Part shown: piece by piece, positions 1 through 10,849 of the stretch
How positions within the stretch are numbered: position 1 is the first letter of the stretch
How the letters are laid out: each line of letters opens with the position of its first letter
Program-made: the position numbers and the translations under genes
Notes under the pieces: generated by a model
Told to the model about the DNA's origin: nothing
Databases searched by the model: none
Seen by the model: only the letters and a program-made list of their open reading frames with translations
Source: Blasia pusilla
Lineage: Eukaryota > Marchantiophyta > Marchantiopsida > Blasiales
NCBI GenBank assembly: GCA_050084515.1
Contig: CM114272.1
Span: 41,726,001 to 41,790,000 of the forward strand
Reading direction: 5' to 3'
DNA: 64,000 nucleotides

Positions 1-1330
1 ACCTATTTTTTGTGTCTGTGGACTTATGTCCATGACAATTTGTATGTGCAAGCCCGAGTGTTTGTATTCTTCATTGACACCTAGGCCTGTCATGCTTGCA
101 TCCCCATGCAAATCCCGTGTGTGACAACGGCCCACGAGGGCAAGGTGCGCACATGTGGGAGCCCTTTTTCTTTTCTGGATCCTGCCCCTCTTATGTAGGC
201 ATGGATTGGGGTTGCACTAAAGACGCGGTGCAAGCTAGAATGGGCGTTAGACGATGGGATGTATGTAGACATTGTCGGAAAAAAGTCCATCCCTTGGATA
301 GAGAAGTTTGTTTCTATGCAATCTTGCATGAGATCACTAAACATGGTTTGAGTTTCAAAGGTGAATTTAGTAAGTTGAGATAGAAAAAATCTTCCACAAG
401 ACTCACCTAAGTTATCTTGAGAGTTACCTAGTCTAAAGCAAGATTTTGCATAAACTGAATATTTGGTTTTTTTTTTATAAAAAAATTCCCAAAAATTCTA
501 TTGGATCTCCCATCAAGTTTTGGATTTGAAGATGGGAGAAGGAAGGACCTCCTGACTTGTGGTGTGTATGTGACCACCCTCCCTTAGAACTTTTGCTCAA
601 TACTATAAAAAATAAAATTAAAACTAAATAAAATAAAATAAATTCAAACTAATTAATGAATGAAGCTGGATTAGAAGAAGGCAAAACGAGCAAGAATGCT
701 GGCAAAACTCTCCGAACCTCACCATCACTTGAAACCCGACTATGCGGGGGAATCGTATGCACGGTAAGAACTCTTGCAGTACAGCAGTATTATACTTAGT
801 TGAGAAATTATACTTTTCCACAATATTTTCTCTTCGAAGACGTAAGGCAAACCATCTTGGGTGCGTTTCGGAAAATGGAGAGCTAAGCCATAGATTCTGC
901 TCAGACCTCGAATGTTACCCTAAAACTCCAATTTCTAGAGTTCTCGCGACCGATGATGAGGACGTTAGATATTAAGTATTTCGTTTCACCGTTTTCGAGA
1001 TTGTGGGCGTGAACAGGACTATCGACGTACAACCAATAGGGTTGGCAAATAAAAAATACGAAAGCCTCTCGATTCAATAGATTTTGATGTGATTGTCTCT
1101 TGATTCTTGACGGCATTCAAGATGTGCATGCATGAATCTGAGTCATGAAAGACCGATACAGGAAGCAATAAAAAGTGAGGAAGGAGCAATATTTGAATTT
1201 ATGGATTGCTGATCGTGAATGGTCAATCTGACCCAGATTATGTATGAAGAGATCTCGAGGAGGAAAGATACCATCGTTTCCGATCAAGTGTAGCGGTGCA
1301 GAGCTAGAGCTGGGCTGGGCTGGCACTTGG
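1..1330. other. No recognisable gene
   Basis: Mixed-composition plant intergenic DNA with homopolymer T/A runs near 465-485 and 605-650. Short open frames exist on both strands (for example 96-383 plus), but I recognise no domain, splice structure or repeat in them. Confidence 0.5.
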
Positions 1331-1341
1331 TTGATTTAACC

Positions 1342-1662
1342 ATGAGATTGTCGTGTATACTGATACTTGTTGTAGGAATGGTGATATCCAAGGTTGGCGC
1401 CATAGACGTTATCGGGTACAAAAACTTCAATTGTACGGGTTTGAAAGAGAAGCATACAAACGTGCGTCCAAACCGATGTCTGGCTTTCAGACAAGATTTC
1501 GATATTTTCTGTGTAGAGTTTGTGGGAAAGTCAACCTGTCGGTATCTCGCTTATGGCGACTCCAAATGTGGTTTGCCGGAAGACTCATTCGAAGCACGAG
1601 GTCGAGGCTATCTCAAGAGTGGATTTCTACTTCAAAGTGCTTCTTGGATCGAAAATTGTTAG
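1342..1662 (+). CDS. Small secreted six-cysteine protein
   Basis: A 106-residue open frame. I start it at the ATG at 1342, in a good context (accATGa), not at the upstream in-frame TTG. Residues 1-20 form a classic signal peptide: MRLS, then a hydrophobic stretch ILILVVGMVI, then a small-residue cleavage region ending near VGA|ID. The mature part of about 86 residues has six cysteines (in NFNC, NRC, IFC, STC, SKC and the C-terminal NC), enough for three disulfides, and is rich in aromatic and beta-forming residues. The spacing loosely recalls small Greek-key (beta/gamma-crystallin-like) extracellular proteins, but I cannot name a family. An AATAAA lies about 215 bases after the stop. Single-exon, secretory or apoplastic location inferred. 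It may be a gene or a young relic. Confidence 0.6.
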   Translation: MRLSCILILVVGMVISKVGAIDVIGYKNFNCTGLKEKHTNVRPNRCLAFRQDFDIFCVEFVGKSTCRYLAYGDSKCGLPEDSFEARGRGYLKSGFLLQSASWIENC

Positions 1663-1877
1663 ATCGGATCCTATCGTAAAGCTTGTAAGTAGTGACAAGC
1701 GGATCTTGAGCTGGAGTCCGATGTAGGATGACGCTCGAGAAACGTTTCGGTTGGAAACGCTAGGTCTCAGCTTATGGGTTGGTGGGGGGGGAGAAGGGGG
1801 GGGGCAGAGAACCAGCGCGCATGAGCTGTTTCCTAGCGCCAGCTTCTTTGAAGCATTGGGTAAAATGGAAATACTTA

Positions 1878-1883
1878 AATAAA
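1878..1883 (+). terminator. Candidate polyadenylation signal
   Basis: A perfect AATAAA 215 bases downstream of the stop of the secreted-protein frame, on the same strand. Plant poly(A) signals are loose, so this is suggestive only. Confidence 0.3.
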
Positions 1884-1889
1884 GCGTGC

Positions 1890-2530
1890 ACAACTACGGA
1901 TCGGATGCACATGTCAAAATGTCCAGCGTGCACTCGTGCACGTTGAATTTCTTCACTTAAGTGTTGTATTCATCGTTATATGCCTTATCCTCGAGGTCCC
2001 AGCGCTGGATTTTGATACCATGCTCATTCATGCAATGCATGCGTAATCGTGAATAGCGCTCTTGATCGAGTGCAGTCGGTTTCAACTATGCTGTGGGGTG
2101 ACAGTGGAATATGCGAGTTCACATAACAGCGTTCCACGATGTACTGGAGTGCTCGAAATTTAAAATAGATTACATGGCTATGAAGTCAAGTAGGTGACTT
2201 GGTAAGATCATATGGCCCAGGCCACAAAAATCCAGCCTGGAAAAGGGTAGAACATGGGTTAAGGGTGCGGATGCCGCACCCAAGAGAACTCGTCCCAGAG
2301 AGACCGTTCCTCTTCGTAACAGAAGGGCTTCATATCTCCATCGGGAGGCACTACTTTCCCTTTTGCTAGAGATGGTGAAGGGCGATTGTTCGCACTTTAA
2401 GTATTTCTTTAATTGAGTGGTCGAACTTACATTACACGGCTTGAGAAAGTCTACAGACTAGAGTATTTAGAAACACGTCAATCCACAAGGGAACACCTGT
2501 ACGCATTCTCTCCAAAAAGGAGTTTCAAGT
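1890..2530. other. Intergenic, nothing recognised
   Basis: No coding frame, repeat or RNA structure that I can support. Confidence 0.4.
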
Positions 2531-2533
2531 CAT

Positions 2534-3925
2534 ATGATCAATCAAGTTACCATGATAGATTTCAAAGGTAGTGGTAAATTTTGGAGCCAGTATTTTGTAT
2601 CGAGTTTCGTGGCGGCGGCTTACCAGGATCTTCTCCACGTTGATGATCTTACGAGGATTGGTGACCCTCAAGTCGCCTTTGGCTTTCTCTCTTCTTGTTT
2701 TGCTCGTAGACCTGGTTACCTCACTAGAACGGTCTCAACATCTAGTCACCTTTCTTCCCTATATATATCCTTTGATAGGAAGCTCATGCAAGTGTTTGGG
2801 GATCTTCTAGTACCCGGATCCTTAGAGTGCCCCATGGGGAGTTAGCTTGTAGACAGACCTCTTGGCCGATTTCTTTTGGTGGAGTAGGTCTTCTCTCGAC
2901 CGAGTTAGTGGCGCCCTCCGCTTTTCTAGGGAGTGGGGCCACAGTGGCACCCCCCATTTGCTCCCGATTTTTGGTTAGAGATACACCGCTCCTTCTACAA
3001 TGCGTCTCCTAGGTTGAGGATGGCTCTTTCCCACTTCAGTCTTCACTCACAGCTTGTAGAGATTCCCTTTGAGTTGAGGCCGGAGCCGTTCTTCCCACTT
3101 TCTCCTCCTTAGTTACCTCCGGTCAATCTCGGCTTCAATCTTCCTTGATGGAAGCTCACTTTGAGTCAGTTTTTAGAGGCACTATGTCTGATGGGAATAT
3201 CCCCATGGAGGTTAGGGCCCGTATTCGCTCTTGCTTCGGAAAGGGGGCAGGCTCATAGGTAGGGGCACGCCCCCTTCTCCTCGCTTTCCGTATCGCACCA
3301 CTTACCTATACCATAGCGATGCGGTTCCGCTTGGGCCTCCCCCAACCATCGGTGGTTGGTTCGACACACTGTGAGTGTCGCCGGAGCCTGGATCCACTTG
3401 GTGTGCATTTGGCACGCTGTCGAGTTGGGGGTGAAGGGATAGCCACTCACGATGCAGCAGGGGATATCATTTTCAGTATTTCTCGGGAGAGTGGCTTCCA
3501 TGTGCAGAGAGAGAGGCACTACTCCATGCGGGATTCCCTTATTCGAGCTGATCTTTACATGACACGAGAGGCTGAGGTGGTGGTGGTGGACGTGGTAGTT
3601 ACATATCCTACGCGGGAGGCAATGCGAGCCCAAGTGGTGGCCCAAGGGCGAATGCTATAAGGAGCGGCGGCGGTGGTGAAGAAGACACATATCTACAATC
3701 GACTTAATGAGGGACACATCTTCATCCCCTTGGCCATAGAGATGTATGGGACTCTGGAGGAGAGGTTTGACTCGTTCCTTACGGACTGCGCCTATCATCT
3801 CCAATCGAGAAGTGGGTTGTCCTTAACTATTGCGATTCTCTATTGTAGACGGCGGGTCTCCATAGCGTTGGAGCGCACCCAGGCTAATGGGCTTTTGCGG
3901 CGGGCTCAGGTTATGGGAGAGGCCG
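2534..3925 (+). mobile_element. LINE-type retrotransposon relic (3' half of ORF2)
   Basis: Collinear fragments in shifting frames match the post-RT half of a family of non-LTR retrotransposons in algae, oomycetes and basal plants. In order: a thumb-like segment (ARRPGYLTRT...) at about 2700-2830; the QTSWPISFGGVGL block followed by APSAFLGS at about 2850-2940; a zinc-binding-like C-x-C...H-x3-C patch with a following nuclease-like region (GGEG..THDAAGD, RADLYM, VVVVDVVVTYP) at 3355-3610; and a terminal block (FIPLAIEMYGTLEE, then ERTQANGLLRRAQVMGE) at 3715-3925. At least two stops and two frame changes make it dead. The D-V-x-V-T-Y-P region resembles the restriction-like nuclease half of RLE-type LINEs; that assignment is inference. 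A second copy of the same tail lies on the minus strand at 60.06-60.50 kb. Confidence 0.65.
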
Positions 3926-3983
3926 GAACTAGTGGCCCAATTAGTAGTAGTAATAGCTCTCTTGTTGTTGCTAGGGTTTCGTC

Positions 3984-4075
3984 CTTCGGGGAATGCCCCT
4001 TCTTCCTTTCCTTTCTTGTTGTGGCCCCTCTTCGGGGAATGCCACTTCTTCCTTTCCTTTCTTGTTGTGGCCCCG
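3984..4075 (+). repeat. 46-bp tandem duplication
   Basis: Two near-identical 46-base units beginning cttcggggaatgcc, starting at 3984 and 4030, just after the LINE coding remnant. Confidence 0.7.
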
Positions 4076-4149
4076 ATGGGTTTGCATCATTTCCTTCAAA
4101 ACTTTGTGGACGCGTGAGGCTGGTGGCGGTGTGAAAGCAACGAGTCACC

Positions 4150-5760
4150 AGATATCTGATTGCATTTAATGAGAGGGGTCGGAGTTACCTAGAGCTTAAA
4201 TGGGCGACTATTAATACAAGCTTGGACAGCTGCTACGCATAGTTAAGAATGCACCCGATATCGTTCCGAAGGCACCACGTACCGCAACTGATCTGCTCTA
4301 ATGTCTACTAGATGAATGTCCGCGTGCGACAGGAGTAGCAAGATCTGAGGCCAGGTCGAGCACAAGGAACTTCTTAATGTTTTAATCAGCGGCGAACTCC
4401 CAATGAACGAGGCGTAGTTGATATCCATGGAGACTAGTTGGCGTCAATATACTGCTTCATTTTTTGTGCCGGATTTCAGAAGTAGTAATCGTGATTGTGT
4501 TAGGTGTCTCCGATCGGTTCATAACAAGTAAAACCGCCATTGCTGAGTTTGCTTCCAAGAGTTCGGAGACAATGGCAGTTACAGTTGATGATAGACGTCG
4601 ATCGTTGATCACTAGTGTACATGACTCTCCTATTCTATGGAGTAATAGATCGCGAAAGGATAGTATTTCCGATTTTCGCGTGAAAGCGAGATTTTTGTCA
4701 CTCAAACTAATTTTACGGCCATCTAGCCTATCCACGTGTTGTTGGGTAATTCTTTTCACCGTACTCCGCTAAAAGGGCCGCACGCTGGTCTCCTTACCTG
4801 AACAGTGCGTGGCTGACGACCATCGGGCTTTCGGCGTGCTCTAGATATGCTATGCTGGCGATCAACGCCAGGCGGTTCATACGATGAACTTGGAGGAGCA
4901 CTGCGTCCACGCGAGAGAGCCTGTGTAAACGAAAGTGGTGACCTCTTTATTTGTGTTCTTCGTGGAGACACTTCCTCAGACACGCATGTGAGTCACTTCC
5001 ATGCCACTTTATCTTTGGGAATTGCTATCGAGATATTTCTAGACCAAAGTGGACAAAATAGTGACACTAACTATGAGTTTGTATATGAGCGACTAGTGCG
5101 AAATGCGGTGCATCGGGATGGAAAACAATAGCCGGTGTCTTTTAAATTGAAGATCACTTAAACATGTGTGATTGGAATGCGCACGGTGGAGCAATAGGGC
5201 AACCGTAGTGTTAAGTCGACTCGCAAGTAAATTGGGAGTTTGTTACGAGTCCAAATGTAACTATGCATGTTCATGAAAGGAGACTCATTAAAGTCTAATA
5301 AACAAAAATGATAGTTAGAAGATACTCTTGCGATGAAAGAAACTTTGAGAATCGGAGATGAGCATATCATGCATATTGAAAATAGGAATTCGATGGTAAA
5401 AGATTCATTAAAAGCCAACTTAGTCTACCTTCATGTAGGAACGATCTCACTTTTCCCCTCAAACCCACTTCACGCCACCCAATATTTTCCGCTCACCATT
5501 CAAAGGTGGCGTGCTTAAAGGTGAAAAGGCATTCCAGTGAAGCAATCGAGGGAGACCAATGAACAGAATGTCAGTATTAAAAAAATATGCGGAAAGGGAA
5601 AAATTTAACCAGAGAAGGAACGTGCCATCCATGATAAAGAGCAGGAGGAGACCATGGACACCCACCTCTTTCTTTTCCTTGACATTCTCATTCACCAACG
5701 TTTTCGGGTTCCTTTGACCCAAGTTTTGTGTCTTTCCCAATCATACTAAGATTTCGTTAT
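4150..5760. other. Intergenic, nothing recognised
   Basis: Several 60-100 codon open frames occur on both strands, overlapping one another. None has a recognisable motif, signal peptide or splice context. Confidence 0.4.
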
Positions 5761-5767
5761 TTGCCAA

Positions 5768-7130
5768 TTAGCCCTTCCCGACACTCTTCTTACCATCTAC
5801 AAACAATTGTTCTATGGAATCACCACCACAAGTCCAGTCAACTTGTTGTTGAAGAGATCCAGCACACGAGAGACGAGAGCACATAGTTGTATAGGGGATG
5901 CCGTAATTCTTCACCACAAACCAAATCTGGTGAATATTAGGAGTAGAAGACTTCGTAATAGAGTTGACATACTGATTCGCGCTTTGCGTGTTATTGACTA
6001 TGTCCGTTGCCATGGGCGTCAAGTTGCCGATCGCTGGAGGAATTTATCCGGAAAAGAAGTTGCGTGACAGATCAAGCAGCTGCACTCGCTCGAGGCGCCA
6101 TATCCATCACGGAATCTGACCGCTGACGAAGTTGGAGCGAAGGTTGACATCGCTGAAAGATGATGGCATTGGCCTAGGCTGAACGGACCATTGAGTTGGT
6201 TGAGGGGAAAATCAAGAATCAAGGCCTGAAGGGAGGCTGCCCAAGCTTACAGGATGCGTCATGTTCTACCAAAGCTCCCCCGAAATACTCACAGAGAGCT
6301 TTTCAGGCTCAAAGTAAGCCACTCCACAAGATAAAGCTGCTCCAGCTGCTTCGGAATCCTCCCATCGAATTGATTATTCTCGAGTCACAAGCTCGATGGA
6401 ATTTTACCTTCCAATAAGTTGTCCCCCAAATACAACACTTTTAAATGTCGAAGATTCGGAATTTCAATTGGAATGTTCCCGGTCAATTTTTTGCTCTGCA
6501 GGTCAGGAATTTCGAGCATCTCAAGACTGCCCAACGAGCTGCGAATCTCTCCCCCGAGACCCGCATTGGAGTGCAACCTCAGTAGCCTGAAATTCACGCA
6601 GTTTCTCAATGTCGTTGGGATGCTCCCTTAAATACTGGTGTTTCTGATCTGTAGATCAACAAGATCGGTCCATCACTTGATTGCACTCGGGATGGAGCCA
6701 TCATGCCCCAAGTTCCCTGTCAACACAAGATGCTGGAGATTTCCATGCTGGACTTCCTCACTGTTCTGGAACCAGATCCAGAACAGTGAGGAAAGCCAGC
6801 TTCCCGATGCGTAGGGAGACCTGACCGACCAGGTTAGTCGGACAACAGACTAAGCTTCACCACGTGAAGCTCAGTCTGTTTTCCACAAGCAAAACTCAGA
6901 TGTGTTGGCAACTTGCCAACTGTCGAGAATTCCCACAAGATCATAACGCTCGTACTCTGCCAAGATTGTACACACAGAGAGAGACTGTACTCATTAAGTA
7001 GTGCCTGTCTTAGCCTTGCGACCATAGACCTTGCCCTGGTTGGACGGTGCTTGAGAGAGGGCTTTACTTTAGACACGGAGGCCAAGAAGCTTGCGCGCAG
7101 CGCAATCTCGAGGAGATTCCTCTTGATGAT
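5768..7130 (-). pseudogene. Leucine-rich-repeat receptor (RLK/RLP) ectodomain relic
   Basis: Read on the minus strand, successive pieces match a plant LRR receptor ectodomain. There is an N-terminal cap-like piece near 6840-7130, then VSLRIGKLAFLTVLDL, GSIPSAIK, a repeat starting RLLRLHSNAGLGGEI, LTGNIPIEI, LYLGDNLLEGKIPSSL, then NNQFDGRIPKQLEQL, and further decayed repeats (LILDFPLNQLNG) to about 6030. The LxxLxLxxNxLxGxIP consensus is clear in at least four repeats. Stops interrupt it repeatedly (for example directly after KIPSSL), and no kinase domain is present. A short palindrome (ctgttctgg...ccagaacag, 6764-6788) lies inside it. A dead gene fragment, not a TE. Confidence 0.6.
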
Positions 7131-7389
7131 CATTGACAGGCAATCGATCGGGCCTGCGGGTGTTAAGATGGTGAAATGGCACTATGACTTTTGGCGCTTT
7201 CATTTCCGCTCTCAGGCTTTCATGGCTTTGCCAGCATCCACCCTCAGGTGATGAAGAGAACAATTTGGCTAAGTTTCTAGAGAAACAAAGCGCAGCAAAT
7301 CCCCTCGGCGCCGTCGTCATTCGAACGTCAGGGCCGATCTCTCTCCGTATACTCAACAATAGGATCTGTCATAAGGAAGGCCAGGCTGG

Positions 7390-8490
7390 CAGGATGCGTG
7401 GATCAAAAAGGCATACGACATTATATGGCGTGACGGGTTATCTTAGAGGCGGGGGCTGAGAGGGAAAATGTGGAGGGTGGTGGAGAAGATGTACCAGAAC
7501 ACATGGAGTAGAGTTCAGAGTGAATGGCCAAAAGAATGGGACATTCGACATCAGACAAGGAGTGGCTCAAGGATGCCCGCTCTCCCCCACTCGCTTTTCG
7601 TGAATTCGCTATTGGAAGAAATGGAGGATAGTGGACTAGGCATACGGGTGAGCAACAGCTGTGTTGTTGCCCACCCGTAACACAGTTGTTGCCCATCCGT
7701 AATGTTTGCTGATGACTTTGGTGGCCTCGAGGAAACTCCAAGAGATGATCTCCCTTACCAAAATCTGGTGTGACATGTGGGGCATGAAGGCAAATGTACT
7801 GAAATGGGGTGTGATGATTTTCAATGGCAAGGGAGGAGGACCAAGACCAACAGTGGTACTGGGGCGAACAAGAGATCCCCGTGTGGCTACATACATTTAT
7901 GTGCGCATAGAATTGATTGCATGTGGGATGCACACATCAAAGAAGAAGACTACTGAGAATGGTCTGCCTGGATATCACATCACAAGTAAGGCGCTCTGTC
8001 ATTTTGCATACCTGAAGGCGTTTCGGGGTATGATGTCAACCTCATCACAAACAGGCCGAGTTGGTGTGAGATCAGAACTAGGTGTGGAACCCTTGGAGGA
8101 TAGACGTGACATTGCCAAGTTGAAATGGCGGAGGCAGCTGGAGACAATGGACTCCTATCGCTATCCTAAAGAGGTGATGGGGAAAACCTGGACCCAAAGA
8201 AGACCCGTAAAGCAGGCCAAATCTTGGACGAAAAAAGTTCAAGAGATTGTGCAAGCTCCCAGCAGGGCCTGAACTGTGGGAGCAAGATGAGAAAGCATTC
8301 GTGGATACCATAACCAAAGCAGTGGGCAAACGCTCACAGCAGAAAAGTATGGAGCAAGCCATGAAAATGTGTGACCTCTCTCTTGATGATATATCCCGAG
8401 AAGGCAGAACTGAAGAACTATTTGAGGGGAACCCTTTGCTTGGGAACCCGGCTCAAGTTCAGAACGGGAGCAATCCCCTTGAACCATAAG
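7390..8490 (+). mobile_element. LINE reverse-transcriptase relic
   Basis: The region contains ordered RT landmarks. They are a KAYD-like block near 7410; GKMWRVVEKMYQNTW at 7468-7512; RQGVAQGCPLSPT spanning a frame change at 7553-7595; a FADDF-like active-site block near 7700; the conserved KLQEMISLTKIWCDMWGMKANVLK-type helix at 7725-7800; and the post-RT segment with RRDIAKLKWRRQLETM and a basic tail (8090-8240). Frames change at least three times. It is a different LINE lineage from the one at 2.5-3.9 kb: the post-RT arrangement is the kind with an LKARRDxxKLxWxxR block. Dead. Confidence 0.6.
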
Positions 8491-8585
8491 AAAAGCAGGA
8501 TGGGAACATAACTTGTAGTCTTAGATTCAGAGTCGACCCACTCAAGAGACATTAAACTGACCGAACGACAGCCTCCTCCACTCAT

Positions 8586-9017
8586 GTGAATGAACTAACT
8601 ACCGGGGAGTGGATAGCACACGCCGTGAGCTGCAGAGACTTACTGACTACTGCGTGGGAAAAACTTAAAAAAAGAACCCTTACATGGGTCCTCCTTTACA
8701 AGGATGCAGATGCCCTTATAAGCTTAAGGAATGATCGTAAACGAAAGCATCTTAACCACGGACGAGCACAACTTGAAGACGATCTTGAAACGATTCGATT
8801 ATCATGCATGAACCAGAAAGGGGTAATCTGCATCCCATGGATCTCGGACTACATTGTAGCTCTAGTTTTTGACAAGTTTATCAGCAGGTCTAGCTATGAC
8901 TTCAGGAGAGATCAACGTGATCTTGAGCTCATGGCAACTCGAGATAGATCTTTTGTAGATCATTTAAGGTTTCAAGGAAGTCTTGTCCTAATACTCACAG
9001 TCGTTCCCCGGTTGTAG
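8586..9017 (+). CDS. Unrecognised 143-codon open frame
   Basis: An open frame beginning MNELTTGEWIAHA and ending in ILTVVPRL, with mixed charge and no signal peptide. It follows the LINE RT relic by about 100 bases and could be a decayed 3' segment of that element. No motif recognised. It may be chance. Confidence 0.25.
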   Translation: MNELTTGEWIAHAVSCRDLLTTAWEKLKKRTLTWVLLYKDADALISLRNDRKRKHLNHGRAQLEDDLETIRLSCMNQKGVICIPWISDYIVALVFDKFISRSSYDFRRDQRDLELMATRDRSFVDHLRFQGSLVLILTVVPRL

Positions 9018-9799
9018 CCATGATGACGGCGGGTTTGAGAGAGCTTTCAATCAGTTGCAATTTTTCCGCCTGCAATCGGCTCAGCAGGAGATATTCGCCT
9101 ATTTCTTACGCACGAGGCGCAAGAGAAGTAGCCGAGAGCTCAGTTTTACGGGTTGCACAGTCGGAGGATTAAAGGAGCAAGGTTAGAGTTATGATTAACC
9201 ACAAAATTTGCTTATTCTGCTAATGCGCAGAATTTCTCACATGAGGACGTCGTTGTGTGCTCTAGTGCGATCCGTGCAGAGGAGGATTTTACGAAGTTCT
9301 ATTTGATTCAGTATGGGCCAACACTCTTATTTGATCCGGTATGGGCCGACGCTCTTTGTTGAGAGAGAAAAATCTATGAAACATTTCCGAGCTCACTCTC
9401 CGAGCTTCACTTGCGATTTCTCATAAACCTTGATTCAACCAGCTTATGCGCCGTAGCGAGAAATTATTTAGACCTTAACTTGCCAACTTGGCTGTAGTAT
9501 AGCAACATGTAGTTGTTTAATTACGACTAGTATAATCTAGTCTTAATTTTACATCTCATATTATGGATTAAAATTTAATCCAAGTTTATTTATCACTAAT
9601 TAGTCATTCTTCATGGCATGCCATTAATTAACTAGAAGTAATTAATTAATAAGACTTGCATTTTACCAATTAGATTAAAAGAAAACTGAGTAATATTCTA
9701 TAGTCATTTTTATTAACCAAGTGATACTGTATCATGCCACATAAGTCTTTTTGGTTATAATTAGTTGTATTTTAGCCTTAGTGGGTTCAAGGTGTAAGT

Positions 9800-10270
9800 G
9801 CCTAGGTGCTAAAAGCACCATATTCCTTCTACTTTCTTTTTTATACATTAAATATATCTTTTTCCTACTAGTTTATTTATTCTAAAATAAAAGGTCCACC
9901 ATAAAAGGGCCTTAAAAAGATATGGTTAAAAGAGGAGGGTTTCTCTAACCCTTCCTCTTTTAACAGTACTAGTAAGAGTGCCCATGTATTGAATTTAGCA
10001 CATAGAGTTTATTAGGCCGACGCTTGTCTCTACCACACATGATGACTACGCGCGATTTCCTGGGACAGATCTGAGAGGAAATCACAGGAGCCTTGGTGCT
10101 AAAAGCACCATATTCCTTCTACTTTCTCTTTTACACACTAAATAGTATTTTTTTCCTACTAGTTTATTTATTCTAAAATAAAAGGTGCACCATATTCCTT
10201 CTACTTTCTCTTTTATACATTAAATAGTATCTTTTTCCTACTAGTTTATTTATTCTAAAATAAAAGGGCC
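9800..10270. repeat. AT-rich tandem repeat with hairpin-forming ends
   Basis: Three copies of a roughly 90-105 base unit running from the hairpin ggtgctaaaagcacc, or its decayed form, through attccttctactttctc and ctactagtttatttattctaaaataaaag (copies start near 9806, 10096 and 10186). Between copies 1 and 2 lies unrelated DNA (9915-10090). The GGTGCT/AGCACC inverted repeat would form a small stem-loop. A MITE-like origin is possible but unproven. Confidence 0.55.
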
Positions 10271-10849
10271 TCTAACCATTGATCAAATTCTTGATACTCC
10301 GATGGACTTGATTGACGTGAAACACGAGCAATGCGAATTAAGTTTCCACGAAGAAGTGAGAAAAATTTTAAATCATCAGGAGATGCTTATTTTTCGATCA
10401 GCCTGAAGATCTCACCTTCGGAACTGCTTCCAATTTGGATCAGATATTTTTCCATATTATGTTTCCGTATCTCCCAATAAATCCTTCGCCACAAGAAACG
10501 ACAGACCAAGGAGTCCCCCTTTTAGATTCTGGCATTAGCCCCTTCAACACCCTCTCCTTGCCTTACCTAATGAGCACTTGTTCATGCTTGAGCAGCAATT
10601 CACGTTCAACTAAGAAGCGGCAGTTGAGAGAGAGAAGCAGTTTTGCGGCCCACATTGCCAGTTATGATTCATCTTTGTAACGGAGAGGTCTTGATGCTGC
10701 CCTGAGACAGATGAAGATGATAGAGAAAGCGGTGGGGATTCATTGAAGCTACAAATCAGCTGAAGGAAGTATCGCACACCACCAGTTCTAATTTCACTAT
10801 ATAGATCGACCTGCATTTACGGAAGGTATTTGTTGAGAGGTAGACGAGA

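Noticed and set aside
96-383. 95-codon open frame with C/H residues as a zinc-finger gene
   Set aside because: Cysteine spacing fits no known finger, and an overlapping antisense frame of similar length is equally open.
3253-3645. His-rich minus-strand open frame
   Set aside because: Antisense shadow of the LINE C-terminal domain.
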